From an uncultured Victivallales bacterium (GTDB lineage Bacteria; Verrucomicrobiota; Lentisphaeria; Victivallales; UBA1829): a stretch of DNA of 64,000 nt. Numbering within the stretch: position 1 is the stretch's first letter; every line of letters starts with the position of its first letter. Position numbers and translations under genes: made by a program. Under the pieces are notes generated by a model. The model was not told the origin of the DNA. It made no database searches and saw only the letters and a program-made list of their open reading frames with translations. Positions 18,004 through 27,483 of this stretch are shown here, one piece after another. The stretch lies in assembly GCA_944390735.1 (NCBI GenBank), contig CALXRL010000009.1, forward strand, positions 1-64,000, read 5' to 3'.

Positions 18004-18810
18004 ATGAACAAAAGAGGGATCCGCGATCATTCAATCCACGAATCCGCACCTTGCAGACAGGGAGGCGGCCGCCTCTTCACCCTGGTGGAACTTCTTATCA
18101 CGGTCATGATTCTGGCGATTCTGACGAGTCTTCTTCTGCCCGCGCTGAACCGGGCCCGCGGGAAGGCGCAGAGTGCCGGCTGTCTCAACAATATGAAAAT
18201 GCTCGGGATCGCCAGCACCCAGTACTCCGGCGACTTCGACGACTGGCTCGTTCCAAACTGGAACGGAGACGGAACCGAATATTCCATCGACATCCGATAC
18301 CGGATCTGGATCGGAATGCTCTGCGGATTCAACGAAAATTCTCCGACCACGGCGGCTGCCTGGGCTCTCTGGGCGAAAACGGGACCCTATGGCGTTGCAT
18401 GGGGCTATCATTATCCGCGAAGAATCGGCTCCTTTTCCTGTCCCGGCGATCCGAATCTGCTGTATGGGAGCAACATCACCAATTACCACATCAATCCGTT
18501 CCTGCATGGAGGAGCGGTCAACAATCGGAACGATCAGCCGGGACGAACACGGAAAAACACGCAGATTGCCGCTCCCGGGCAAGCCGTCAGCATGGCGGAA
18601 GGGGTTCAGCCCGGAAGTATTTTTGTTTTCGGGTCGGACTACAGCGGAAGCGGATCGAAAAACACCATCAACTACATCCGTCACCACGGCAGAGCCGGAT
18701 ATCTCTTTGCCGACGGTCATGCCGAACATCTGACGGAAGCCCGGGCTCTCGCCACGCGCTCCGCCAGCGGCGTCGCGGACCGGATCCTGAAAGCGGGGTT
18801 CCAGCCGTAA
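18004..18810 (+). CDS. H-X9-DG prepilin-like protein, second tandem copy
   Basis: A 268-residue paralogue of the preceding gene. The leader (about 27 residues) is followed by FTLVELLITVMILAILTSLL, with V in place of I in the motif. The ending H-HGRAGYLFA-DG is conserved. It differs from copy one in the leader, in the segment after WIGMLCGF (three extra residues), and in the last 30 residues. The copies may form a heteromeric pair of minor pseudopilins, or one may be redundant. The giant glycosidase starts 82 bases downstream on the same strand. Confidence 0.9.
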   Translation: MNKRGIRDHSIHESAPCRQGGGRLFTLVELLITVMILAILTSLLLPALNRARGKAQSAGCLNNMKMLGIASTQYSGDFDDWLVPNWNGDGTEYSIDIRYRIWIGMLCGFNENSPTTAAAWALWAKTGPYGVAWGYHYPRRIGSFSCPGDPNLLYGSNITNYHINPFLHGGAVNNRNDQPGRTRKNTQIAAPGQAVSMAEGVQPGSIFVFGSDYSGSGSKNTINYIRHHGRAGYLFADGHAEHLTEARALATRSASGVADRILKAGFQP

Positions 18811-18892
18811 GCGCCTCCCCGCATTGCGGAGAACATCCATGTACAATAAAATCAGAAAACAATCTGTTTTGATTCCTCAAGGAGAAGGTATT

Positions 18893-21800
18893 ATGAAAAA
18901 AGTTCCAGTCGTGCTGCTGTCAGGCCTGGCATTCCTCGCCGCGGCAGAAACCATCAACAACAACTCCACCGCGGAGCTCGGACTTCTCAACGGTCCTGCA
19001 CCGGGATTCAAATTTGAAAATATCCAGATTTCAAACCGGGAAGTGAAGGCGCATCCCGACCGGATCTACTATCCGGTCACGGTTCCGGGAGGAAATCCCG
19101 GACGATGTGTGATGGTTCCCGGCGTGCGGGGACTCCGCTCCTACCGTCTCTCTCTGGAAGACTTCTACCTCCATGAAGCCTGCGAAGTGGAAATCTCCTT
19201 CGATGCGAAGGCCGGCCCCAGCGAAAACGGGATCTACACGCCGAAGCAGCGCTTCCAGATCGACTTCCGCGCCAATACCGACCGCGACCGCGATTCCTAT
19301 TATCCGATGCTCAGCGGTTTTGCGTTCCATCCCACCGATCAATGGCAAAGATTCTCCAGAAGATTCAAGATCAAGGGGTACACGAACTTTTACAGCATCT
19401 GGGTTCTGCCGGGAAGCCGCAAGGAGATCAACACCCTGTATCTTGACAACTTCCGTTTCACTCGAATCGGCGCCCCCGCAAAACCGCAGAATGAGTACGC
19501 GGTGACCTTCGACAAGATCACCTCTCTTTACCGCACGGGAGAAGGAGTGAAAATGACTTTCCGCGCACTTCTCGATTCGCAGGAGAAGCAGTTGACGGGA
19601 AAAGCGGAAATCCGTTTCTTTCACGATCAGAAACCGGCGGCGTCCCTTCCGGTCTCTCTGACACGGCAGACGGATGGGGTCTACGAGGGTTCGGTTCTCT
19701 GGCAGCCGGACGTTCATGGTGCGTTTGCGGCGCATCTGAATCTGAAAGGCTTTTCGCCGGAACGAATCGGGGGCGATTTCGCCATCATTCACGATCCTGT
19801 GGATCATCCGCGCTTCTCGCCGGGATGGGCGCTCGGATCCAATACGGAAAACGGCATCCATTTCTATACGGGGGATCCGCTCGACACCACCTTCATCTGC
19901 CTTGCGGGAGGCGTGGAAAAAACATTCCGCGACATGCGGCTCAGCGGACAGGCCATCGGACGGGTCTGGGGGTACTGGAGAGCAACCGAACCGGAAGAAG
20001 GGAAGTTCCAAAAGGAACCGCTCGACACCACCATCCGGATGATGAAAAAATATCACATAGAGCCGGTTTTCTGTCTGGTCGGCAGCTTCAACACGCGGAC
20101 CGATATTCAGTCGGTTCTCAAAAAAGGGCGTCACGGCTTCCCGGCCTATCTCGCCCGATGGCACAAGGTCACAAAGGACAACCGCGACGGCGTGCTGATG
20201 GTTCCTGTACAGGGGGTCTACGACCGCTATCTGAATTTCGTCCTGAACACCTGGAAGAAGGATGTGAAGATCTGGGAAATGAGCAACGAACCCGGTCTGC
20301 TCATTCACCCGCCGGAAGGGCACGCAAAATGGTTCATCCAACTCTGCAAATACACGTACGAGACGATCAAAAAGGTTCAGCCGGACTCCATCGTGCTCGG
20401 AAACGGAGTGACCGGGGATTTCGGAATGAACATTGTCGGATGGTGTCAGCAGCTCAATCGGGAAAATCCCGATTACGTCAACTGGCTCGACGGTATCGCA
20501 TTTCATCCCTACAACTGCGGACTCGATTACATGAACGGGATGTATTTCCGCTATCGCGATGTTGTACGGGACATCTCCCAAACTCTGAAAGTCAAAAAAC
20601 CGCTCTGGAATACGGAAAACTACTATCTTCCGACCGCCTATTCCAAACAGATCAACTATTATCTGAACAAGGAGCGCTTCGGCGCCAACGAAGTGGCTCG
20701 TCAGTTCCTTGACGGCTTCCTGAACGGCGTCAAGGCGACGATGGCCAATACGCCGACCGCATTCTATCGCCAGGTGAATGTCAACGGTCTTGCCGCGCCG
20801 AACGATGTGTTTGCCGCGACCAACGCTCTTTCCTTTCTGCTCAAGGAGATGGATTCCGTCCGGGAGATTTCGCCCTCCCGATGGATCCGCGCCGGACTCT
20901 TCCGGAGCAGAGACGGAAAAAAAGCGCTCGGCTTTCTCTATGACATGCGTCCCTCCGGCAGCCTCTGGATCCCCGGCAGAGCTTCCGCCCGGATTCTGGA
21001 CATCTATGGCAATTTGCTCAAGGGAACGCAGTTCCATCTCAAATTTGAACCCTGTTATGTCACCGGCACTCCGGAGGAGGTGGAGAAACTGATTCGCACC
21101 TCCCGTTTCCAGCTTCAGGATCCGGTCAGGATCCGTGCGCGCCGGTTCGGGAACACCACCTTTTTCGAGGGACGGAACATGACGGGACTTCCCATTGAAA
21201 TCGAATCGAAAATCGGCTCTCTTCCCGTGCAGTTCTCGTTCCGGCAGGATCCGCTTCGAAGCACCATGGCCATGGAAGGGATCCGCACGGTGCCGGAAAA
21301 CATTCCGCTGATTCCGGAGACTCCGGAATTCCAGCTTCCGGCGAACATCGGACTGGAAAAGGGAAGCCGGGCGGAAATTGTCCGCGGGGAAAAAGAACTG
21401 ATCGTGAAAGTCGAGGTCAGGGAAAAGAACCCCCGGCCGGGAAAGGTTTTTCACGAAGGAAGCTGCGTCGAGCTTTTTCTGGACGACCAGCCGTTCCATT
21501 CCCTCGATCAGAACGCCACCTATCCTCTCCAGTTTTACGGGACCCCGACCGGCGGAAAAGGGGTTCTGAAACGAGGAAAAGCACAGAAGAAACCGTTCGA
21601 TTTTCAAACGCAAAAAACGGCATCCGGTTATCAGGTCGTATTCCGGATTCCTGTTCAGGAGGAATATCTCGGAGTCGATCTGATCGTCACGCGGAGCGAT
21701 GGAAGCAAGGAACGAATCCGGGGCGTCCGCGGCATGTCCTTCAAGGAACGCTTCCACTATCCGCTGATCCGGACGGAGAAAAGAGAAGTTCTGAAAAACG

Positions 21801-22270
21801 GAAATTTCGAGCTTGTCCGCTCCGGCGCACCCGATTTCTGGTTCCACGAGGTTCGGTTCGGAACCCAGTTCCTCTGTGCGGAAAACAGCGGCTGTTCCGG
21901 AAGAGGCATGAGCGTGGAGCTTTTGCAGAAGCAGAAGGTTCCGTCGGTCATCTATCAGCGGGTGGAAATTCCGGCGGGGAAATACCGTCATGCGCTTCTC
22001 ACCTTTTCCGCCAGAATGGAGAAGGTCAAAACAAGCTCGGAAGGAAAAGGGAAACACGGTCTTTTCATCCGGTCCGTCATGAACCGCTTCGGACAGAACT
22101 ATGCGGAAGCATTCCTGAAAAAAGACATCGTGGAAAACGGCGTCTGGAAACGCTATCAGATTCCCATCGAGCTGAAAAACAATACCGGGTTCCTGAGGGT
22201 GGAACTCGGACTGGGAAGCGAAACAACCGGAAAAGTCACGTTTGACGACATCCGACTTGAACTGAAATAA
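18893..22270 (+). CDS. Giant secreted clan-A glycoside hydrolase with carbohydrate-binding domains
   Basis: A 1125-residue exported enzyme with signal peptide residues 1-17. An N-terminal jelly-roll (about 30-195) is followed by a beta-sandwich (200-300). The TIM-barrel (about 305-640) carries the acid/base E466 in WEMSNEP and the nucleophile E575 in LWNTENYY, the clan-A arrangement resembling GH39/GH5-type enzymes. Next come a CBM9-like domain (about 820-960; SCVELFLDD) and a C-terminal CBM4/9-like domain starting NGNFEL (about 990). The ATG at 18893 follows AAGGAG. The substrate is unknown. It follows two prepilin genes in what appears to be one operon. Confidence 0.85.
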   Translation: MKKVPVVLLSGLAFLAAAETINNNSTAELGLLNGPAPGFKFENIQISNREVKAHPDRIYYPVTVPGGNPGRCVMVPGVRGLRSYRLSLEDFYLHEACEVEISFDAKAGPSENGIYTPKQRFQIDFRANTDRDRDSYYPMLSGFAFHPTDQWQRFSRRFKIKGYTNFYSIWVLPGSRKEINTLYLDNFRFTRIGAPAKPQNEYAVTFDKITSLYRTGEGVKMTFRALLDSQEKQLTGKAEIRFFHDQKPAASLPVSLTRQTDGVYEGSVLWQPDVHGAFAAHLNLKGFSPERIGGDFAIIHDPVDHPRFSPGWALGSNTENGIHFYTGDPLDTTFICLAGGVEKTFRDMRLSGQAIGRVWGYWRATEPEEGKFQKEPLDTTIRMMKKYHIEPVFCLVGSFNTRTDIQSVLKKGRHGFPAYLARWHKVTKDNRDGVLMVPVQGVYDRYLNFVLNTWKKDVKIWEMSNEPGLLIHPPEGHAKWFIQLCKYTYETIKKVQPDSIVLGNGVTGDFGMNIVGWCQQLNRENPDYVNWLDGIAFHPYNCGLDYMNGMYFRYRDVVRDISQTLKVKKPLWNTENYYLPTAYSKQINYYLNKERFGANEVARQFLDGFLNGVKATMANTPTAFYRQVNVNGLAAPNDVFAATNALSFLLKEMDSVREISPSRWIRAGLFRSRDGKKALGFLYDMRPSGSLWIPGRASARILDIYGNLLKGTQFHLKFEPCYVTGTPEEVEKLIRTSRFQLQDPVRIRARRFGNTTFFEGRNMTGLPIEIESKIGSLPVQFSFRQDPLRSTMAMEGIRTVPENIPLIPETPEFQLPANIGLEKGSRAEIVRGEKELIVKVEVREKNPRPGKVFHEGSCVELFLDDQPFHSLDQNATYPLQFYGTPTGGKGVLKRGKAQKKPFDFQTQKTASGYQVVFRIPVQEEYLGVDLIVTRSDGSKERIRGVRGMSFKERFHYPLIRTEKREVLKNGNFELVRSGAPDFWFHEVRFGTQFLCAENSGCSGRGMSVELLQKQKVPSVIYQRVEIPAGKYRHALLTFSARMEKVKTSSEGKGKHGLFIRSVMNRFGQNYAEAFLKKDIVENGVWKRYQIPIELKNNTGFLRVELGLGSETTGKVTFDDIRLELK

Positions 22271-22298
22271 CATGATCAGAAGAAAGGAGAATCTCTCG

Positions 22299-22820
22299 AT
22301 GAAAAAAATGCTTTTTGCTCTGGCACTCACCATTTCCGCAGCCGGATTTGCCGCGGAGGACATCCGGATTGACCTTGCGGCAAACACCGGACTCGTCTGC
22401 AACTCGGTCTCCAGGGGGCTGACGGCCTCCCCCGCGATCTGGATGAAGGAGAAACAGGATCAGCGGCTCCTGATTCGTGCCAGCTCCACTCCCGACTGGA
22501 AACAATACTCCTTCCAGATCACACCGAAAGGAGATGGAACCATTGATCTGAACATCATGAGCAATCAGAAGAACCGAAATGTCTGTTACGACAAAGTTCA
22601 GGTCAAGGGCGCAATTCTCAAAAACGGAGATTTTGAAACGATGAATTCCAAAGGCCTTCCGGAAGGGTGGATCCTCAATACCGAAGTTCTCTCTTCGGAG
22701 GGAGCCGCCTCCGGAAAATACTGCGTCCGCGCCAATCACGACAGGCGGGCCATGCAGCGGATCCGCGTCAAAGCCGGACAGATGGTGGAAATCTCTTTCA
22801 TGGCGAAAAGCGCCAAATGA
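22299..22820 (+). CDS. Small secreted carbohydrate-binding-like protein
   Basis: A 173-residue exported protein with signal peptide MKKMLFALALTISAAGFAA. The mature part is a single beta-rich domain with the KNGDFET motif at its middle and the ending VEISFMAKSAK, both typical of CBM4/9-like folds. The ATG follows AAAGGAG. It is a paralogue of the 200-residue protein at 31021-31623, which also sits next to a giant glycosidase. It may bind glycan at the cell surface or be an accessory to the enzyme. No catalytic motif is visible. Confidence 0.75.
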   Translation: MKKMLFALALTISAAGFAAEDIRIDLAANTGLVCNSVSRGLTASPAIWMKEKQDQRLLIRASSTPDWKQYSFQITPKGDGTIDLNIMSNQKNRNVCYDKVQVKGAILKNGDFETMNSKGLPEGWILNTEVLSSEGAASGKYCVRANHDRRAMQRIRVKAGQMVEISFMAKSAK

Positions 22821-22831
22821 AATCAAACGGT

Positions 22832-22879
22832 CCGTTCCGGGACAGAGACCGCTCTTTCCGGCCCTGTCCCGAGGAACGG
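22832..22879. terminator. Long stem-loop between convergent genes
   Basis: CCGTTCC-GGGACAG (22832-22845) pairs with CTGTCCC-GA-GGAACGG (22864-22879), 14 pairs with a 2-base bulge. It lies in the 160-base gap between the small secreted protein and the convergent Smr gene. No T-run follows, so it may act as an mRNA 3' stabiliser or a bidirectional terminator. Confidence 0.5.
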
Positions 22880-22980
22880 CTCCTGCCCCCCGATTCCCAG
22901 CGCCGGGCAAAGTGGCGGACGCACGGGAGCTTCCGATCCCGAAACTTCGTTCCGGAATCCGTGTTCAAAAGATCCGGGCC

Positions 22981-23253
22981 TCAGGTATGAATCACGGTGA
23001 CGCCATCCAGTCCCGGCGCACCGATATCCTCCCCGAAAAAGTACGCCCGACACGGCAGCCGTCCGCTCCGGAGCGCGCTGCGAACCCGCAGCCGCAAAGT
23101 GCCGGTCCCATTGCCGTGAATCACGAGAATACTGCGGCTCTGCGTCCCGCAGCGACGGATCACACGGCTCAAAAGGGCCATCGCCTCTTCCGCATACATG
23201 CCGTGCAGATCCACGGTATCATCATAACGTTGTCTGGACTCGGAACGTTTCAT
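22981..23253 (-). CDS. Smr-domain protein
   Basis: A 90-residue stand-alone Smr domain. DLHGMYAEEA at the start of the domain and the HGNGTG motif (residues about 47-52) are the family signatures. Smr domains, first known at the C-terminus of MutS2, bind or cut branched DNA or RNA; some cleave mRNA at collided ribosomes. The ribosome site is weak. It lies 72 bases behind the lactonase gene, probably on the same transcript. Confidence 0.85.
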   Translation of the reverse strand: MKRSESRQRYDDTVDLHGMYAEEAMALLSRVIRRCGTQSRSILVIHGNGTGTLRLRVRSALRSGRLPCRAYFFGEDIGAPGLDGVTVIHT

Positions 23254-23325
23254 TGAAAGAAAAGAAATGGATGCGTCCCCCCTTTTTCTCCGAAAGGACG
23301 CATCCGATGGAGGGTGTTCAATCGG

Positions 23326-24360
23326 TTACCAGTAAATCGCGAGCGGACGCTTGTGCGTAAGAACGTGACCATCCGGCGTAAGTTTTCCTGTGGCGGCGTT
23401 GTAATCGAAGAAAAAGACCGTATCGGAAAATTCATTGGCGGATGCGAACTTTCTGAGTCCGGGCAGGAAATTGATGTCGCGCGGACTGCTTCCTCCGCAG
23501 AGAAGAAGGTCGTGCATTTTCATTCCGCCCTTTCCGTCGAGCTCGAAGACCGCAATGGAATCGTAGCCTCGGTTGGAAGCGAACAGGAAGCGTTCATCCT
23601 CGGAGAGCCGGACGGCGGAAGCCTTAGTCACTCCCACAAAATCCTTCGGCAGAGTGGATGCGATCTGAAGCGTCCGGAACGTTCCATCCTGATAAGAGAG
23701 AGAGTGGATCGTGTTGCCGAGCTCGTCGAGCAGATAGGCGATTTTTCCGGAGCGGTCGAAAATCAGATGGCGCGGACCCGATCCGGCGGGCTCCACATGG
23801 AATGTCGTGACACGATCCTCATCAATGCCCTTGACCGGATCAAAGGGATAGAGCTTCACCGCGTCGATGCCGAGGTCGATCACGATCAGATATTTCCCGT
23901 CCGGCGTAATGTTGGTGAAGTGGGTATGGGGACCATCCTGCCGGGGCTGATTCGGTCCCTTCCCCGTGTGCTGAATGTTGCGCAGACGCTCCCGGATGCT
24001 GCCATCGGCATTGAGCGCAAACACCGAGACGCTGCCGGAAAGATAATTGGCGCAGAACAGGAATTTTCCGCTGGGATCGGTGATCACATAGCATCCGGCT
24101 TTCCCTTCGGCGGACATGCGGTTGAGTTCCGTCAGCGACAGATCCGCATTCACCTTGTATGCCGCCACCCCAGAGGAATCGCCGACCGTGCAGGTGGAAT
24201 AAAGATATTTGCGGTCGGGTGAGAACGAAACCCAGTTCGCATTGTCGATCGGATTGCTCCCGAGCAGTTCGGGAACGCCCTTTTCATTCAGCTGGTACCG
24301 GAAGATTCCTCCGCCTTCGACAGCGGCCGCGCAGGCGACAATATAAAAAATATGATTCAT
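23326..24360 (-). CDS. Lactonase-family beta-propeller, 6-phosphogluconolactonase type
   Basis: A 344-residue seven-bladed propeller of the YbhE/lactonase family. Repeated blade segments such as WVSFSPDRKYLYSTC, DPSGKFLFCANYLSGSVSVF, GPHTHFTNITPDGKYLIVIDLG and SEDERFLFASNRGYDSIAVF are clear. Family members hydrolyse 6-phosphoglucono-1,5-lactone in the pentose phosphate route or related sugar lactones. The ATG is six bases from AAGGA. There is no export signal of clear Sec type, so a cytoplasmic enzyme is likely. A promoter lies at 24401-24429. Confidence 0.85.
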   Translation of the reverse strand: MNHIFYIVACAAAVEGGGIFRYQLNEKGVPELLGSNPIDNANWVSFSPDRKYLYSTCTVGDSSGVAAYKVNADLSLTELNRMSAEGKAGCYVITDPSGKFLFCANYLSGSVSVFALNADGSIRERLRNIQHTGKGPNQPRQDGPHTHFTNITPDGKYLIVIDLGIDAVKLYPFDPVKGIDEDRVTTFHVEPAGSGPRHLIFDRSGKIAYLLDELGNTIHSLSYQDGTFRTLQIASTLPKDFVGVTKASAVRLSEDERFLFASNRGYDSIAVFELDGKGGMKMHDLLLCGGSSPRDINFLPGLRKFASANEFSDTVFFFDYNAATGKLTPDGHVLTHKRPLAIYW

Positions 24361-24400
24361 TGCTGTTCCTTCTTGTTGTGATGGTCCATTCCGTTGACAT

Positions 24401-24429
24401 ATTATACCACCAAAGAACGTTTTTGTAAG
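24401..24429 (-). promoter_or_regulatory. Promoter of the lactonase gene
   Basis: Minus strand: CTTACA (24429-24424), 17-base spacer, TATAAT (24406-24401), about 40 bases before the start codon. Confidence 0.65.
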
Positions 24430-24530
24430 GGTCGGAAAGAAAAAAAACGGAATATTTTACAGATTTTCACAATGTGAACAACCCTCCGGAAACGGAGGGC
24501 CGTTTTCTCATCGGATGTGTCGGATTCTTC

Positions 24531-27464
24531 TCACGGATTGCGGTAAATCCGGAGATTCCGGATCCAGAAGGTCAGTTTTTTCCCTTTCGGATTCATCCCG
24601 ATCCGGATCATCCGGACGGAGTCAAGCGGCATCCTGACGGAATGGAGCGGCAGACAACGAATTTCCCATTCGGTCAGGGGTCTGGGGTATTCAAGATACT
24701 CGACCTTGCCATGCTCGTGAAGGTCCTGATTCGACAACATCACATAAGTGTAATGGAAATCGTTTTCCACCTTGTCCTGCACGGACTTGATTTCAAAGGT
24801 CAGCATTCTGGCATTCCGGAACGATTCCTCCGGCAGTTTCAGAACATATTCCGGATAGATCCAGGCGTTCCGCTCCTTCCACTCCGCATCGAAACGAAGC
24901 GCCTTTTCGGCGGCATCGTAGGTGATGCTCGATTTTGCCGCGGAATCGTTCCGCCTCCATCGGGAAAGGTGTTCCGTATCCAGCGGAACCGGGACGGCAT
25001 CGCGGAACATGATGCGGTTCAAATGAACGGGGATCACCGCATGGCTGATTTTCTTCCCCTGAAACACACCGGAGATCCGGACCGTCTGAACGGCGCCCTT
25101 TTCCGGAATCGAAGGCTCCAGCAGCAGATCCAGACCGACCTTCCCGAACGGAGGAAGCACCAGATTCTCCGGCAGATTTTTCAGCACTCCGCCGCTCACA
25201 AGGAGCCTCCCCGTCTTCCGTTCCGGACTCAGATTCCAGAGATCCAGATGGATCCGTCCCTCGTCTTTTTCCAGATTGGCAAGACTTTTCAGATTCGTCA
25301 CACGGAAATCCTCCCTGTTCAGATACGGTTTGATGACGATGGAACGATCTTCCACCTTTCCCGGACGGATGAGTTCCAATCGTCCCGCGGGATGCGGTGG
25401 CGTATCCGCCTTCAAACCGGAAAGCCCGGAAACATACGCGGGAAAGCGAGTGGAGGAGAGCGCAAGTCGGCCATTCTCCGCGACGACATTTCGGCGTCCC
25501 CCCATGATATCCGTATACGGATAACGGCCGGAGGGAACGGACAGAAAAAATGGTTTTTCATAAAGATTCCCGTTCCTGCAGATCGCGTCATAGGCGCGGT
25601 CCAGTTCGGAAATGCTCCAGAAGACAACGGTCTGAGTTCCGTCCGGAAGCGCAAAAAGAAACTGCCGGATCCCGGGAACGCCTTTGATCTCGCCGAGCAG
25701 TTCCGCCGCCGCAAGCTGAAACGTCAACGTGGAGAACGCCGTATAAACCGGCTTGACGCTTCCGTCCCGGCGGAGGATTCCCCAGTCTTTTTTTCCTTCC
25801 CGCTCATTGCAGGGCGGAAAGACAAAGAAATAGCTTCTGGCCACCCCTTCCATCATCAGAAGGATCTGGGACTTCGGCAGAAACTCCGCCACAATCAGCT
25901 CCTGTTCCGGCGAGTGTGCGAACAGTCCCGGCAGAATGCTTTTCTCCTGAGCAAGTCCTTCCAGATTCGTCCCGTTCTCCGTCACATAGATTGCCCGGTG
26001 TTCAAGTCCATTCTTTTTCAGAAAGGAGCGAAGTTCCGCAAAAATCTGCGGATAGCGCGCCGGGGCGGAATAGGTATGAAAATTCATGGCCTCGGCATAT
26101 CTGGCGACATCGTTTGCATACATTCCATCGTCATACGAGGTTCGAACCATGCTGCAGACGGCTCCGGGCAGAACGGAGATCTCCGGAGCGCCCGCCTTGT
26201 GTCCGAGAAAGGCCGCTTTCAGCGTGGCGGCAAATTCCCAGACGGGTTCCGGAGCATAATGGATATCCGGTTCGTTCCAGACCTCCCAGCTGGTGACTTT
26301 TCCGCGAAAGGCCCGCGAAGCATCCCTGGCGAAGCGCCATGTCAGGAGAAGATCGTCAGGAAGACGCGGGGACACCGTCTGCACAAACTTCGGACAGCGG
26401 GCGTAAACACTCGAAACAGCAATCTTCCGTTCCGAAAGCAGCTCCGCATTCTTTTTGTAATGACCCCACTCATAGCGGCCGGGCGCCGCATTGACATCAT
26501 TCCACGACAGGCGGTCCCGTACATTCGGAATTCCCGCCAGACGCACCAGTTCGGAGACGAGAAGAAATCCGTCTCCGGAACAGGCATCCGTTTTCAATCC
26601 GCCCGGTCCGGCGAGCCAGGACTGCGCCGTGTCAACGCCGAAGAAGGAGTTGCGCTCCTGCCGCCGCTTCGAGGGATCCACAACCACGGCAAAGGAGCGA
26701 TCAGACGCCGCGGCGTGACCGTCCCTTCCCACTCCTGAAAGGAAATAGTATCCCGGAGGAAGCGGAGAGAATTTCACTTTCCGTCCCTTCCACGGTCCTT
26801 CCCTCAAAAGCGTGCCCTTCCAGTCGGAAAGACGGTAACGAAGACCGGCTTCCGGAATGCTGATTTCAAACTCCGGAAAATCCGTTTCACAGAAGACGGT
26901 TCCGGGGGAAAGCGCCCGGATCCGGGCGGTCCCCGCCGTCCGGCCCGGCGTACCGATCAGCGTCGGACGACGGAGATAGAACGATATTTTTTCTCCAATC
27001 GGATTCATCCCGATCTTCACTTCCCGTATGCCGGCTTTCTTCACCTGCGGACGGTCGGGCAGTTTCACCCGGATTGTCTGCCACCGGCCCGGCGGAGGAG
27101 TCCGGTACGGATAGTACCCTTTCACCGAGGGAGTCGCGGGAAGCATCACATGCGACTCCCGGATTCCACGGAACTCCGGTGAAGCATCGATTTTCATTTC
27201 AAATTCAATCTCCCGGATTCCGGCGAGCGTCTCCCCGATCGTCCAGGTGAACACCGGATAGATCCACCTGTTTTTCACCTTTCCGAAATCCGCGGAAAAA
27301 TGGAGTGCATTCTCCTCCCTGCTCCATTCCACGCGCATCGGAACGGAAGCGTTTTTCTTCCACTGCCCGGGTAGGCTCCACTGCTCCGGAATGAACCTCT
27401 CATCCGCGGCAGAAAGAACAGAGAACAGGCCCCCCAGGAAAATCAGAATCGGAAAACAGCGCAT
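24531..27464 (-). CDS. Giant secreted clan-A glycoside hydrolase with duplicated terminal domains
   Basis: A 977-residue exported enzyme with signal peptide residues 1-20. A sugar-binding-like domain (about 22-172) is followed by a beta-sandwich (175-265) and a TIM-barrel (about 270-640) with acid/base E398 in WEVWNEPD and nucleophile E496 in YVTENGTN. After a beta-rich region, a second copy of the N-terminal domain closes the protein (about 825-977). Both copies share IGMNPxGxKxxF followed by a hydrophobic strand. The ATG at 27464 follows GGGAG. It is 19 bases behind its prepilin gene and presumably cotranscribed. Confidence 0.85.
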   Translation of the reverse strand: MRCFPILIFLGGLFSVLSAADERFIPEQWSLPGQWKKNASVPMRVEWSREENALHFSADFGKVKNRWIYPVFTWTIGETLAGIREIEFEMKIDASPEFRGIRESHVMLPATPSVKGYYPYRTPPPGRWQTIRVKLPDRPQVKKAGIREVKIGMNPIGEKISFYLRRPTLIGTPGRTAGTARIRALSPGTVFCETDFPEFEISIPEAGLRYRLSDWKGTLLREGPWKGRKVKFSPLPPGYYFLSGVGRDGHAAASDRSFAVVVDPSKRRQERNSFFGVDTAQSWLAGPGGLKTDACSGDGFLLVSELVRLAGIPNVRDRLSWNDVNAAPGRYEWGHYKKNAELLSERKIAVSSVYARCPKFVQTVSPRLPDDLLLTWRFARDASRAFRGKVTSWEVWNEPDIHYAPEPVWEFAATLKAAFLGHKAGAPEISVLPGAVCSMVRTSYDDGMYANDVARYAEAMNFHTYSAPARYPQIFAELRSFLKKNGLEHRAIYVTENGTNLEGLAQEKSILPGLFAHSPEQELIVAEFLPKSQILLMMEGVARSYFFVFPPCNEREGKKDWGILRRDGSVKPVYTAFSTLTFQLAAAELLGEIKGVPGIRQFLFALPDGTQTVVFWSISELDRAYDAICRNGNLYEKPFFLSVPSGRYPYTDIMGGRRNVVAENGRLALSSTRFPAYVSGLSGLKADTPPHPAGRLELIRPGKVEDRSIVIKPYLNREDFRVTNLKSLANLEKDEGRIHLDLWNLSPERKTGRLLVSGGVLKNLPENLVLPPFGKVGLDLLLEPSIPEKGAVQTVRISGVFQGKKISHAVIPVHLNRIMFRDAVPVPLDTEHLSRWRRNDSAAKSSITYDAAEKALRFDAEWKERNAWIYPEYVLKLPEESFRNARMLTFEIKSVQDKVENDFHYTYVMLSNQDLHEHGKVEYLEYPRPLTEWEIRCLPLHSVRMPLDSVRMIRIGMNPKGKKLTFWIRNLRIYRNP

Positions 27465-27483
27465 GGCAACACACTCCCGCACG

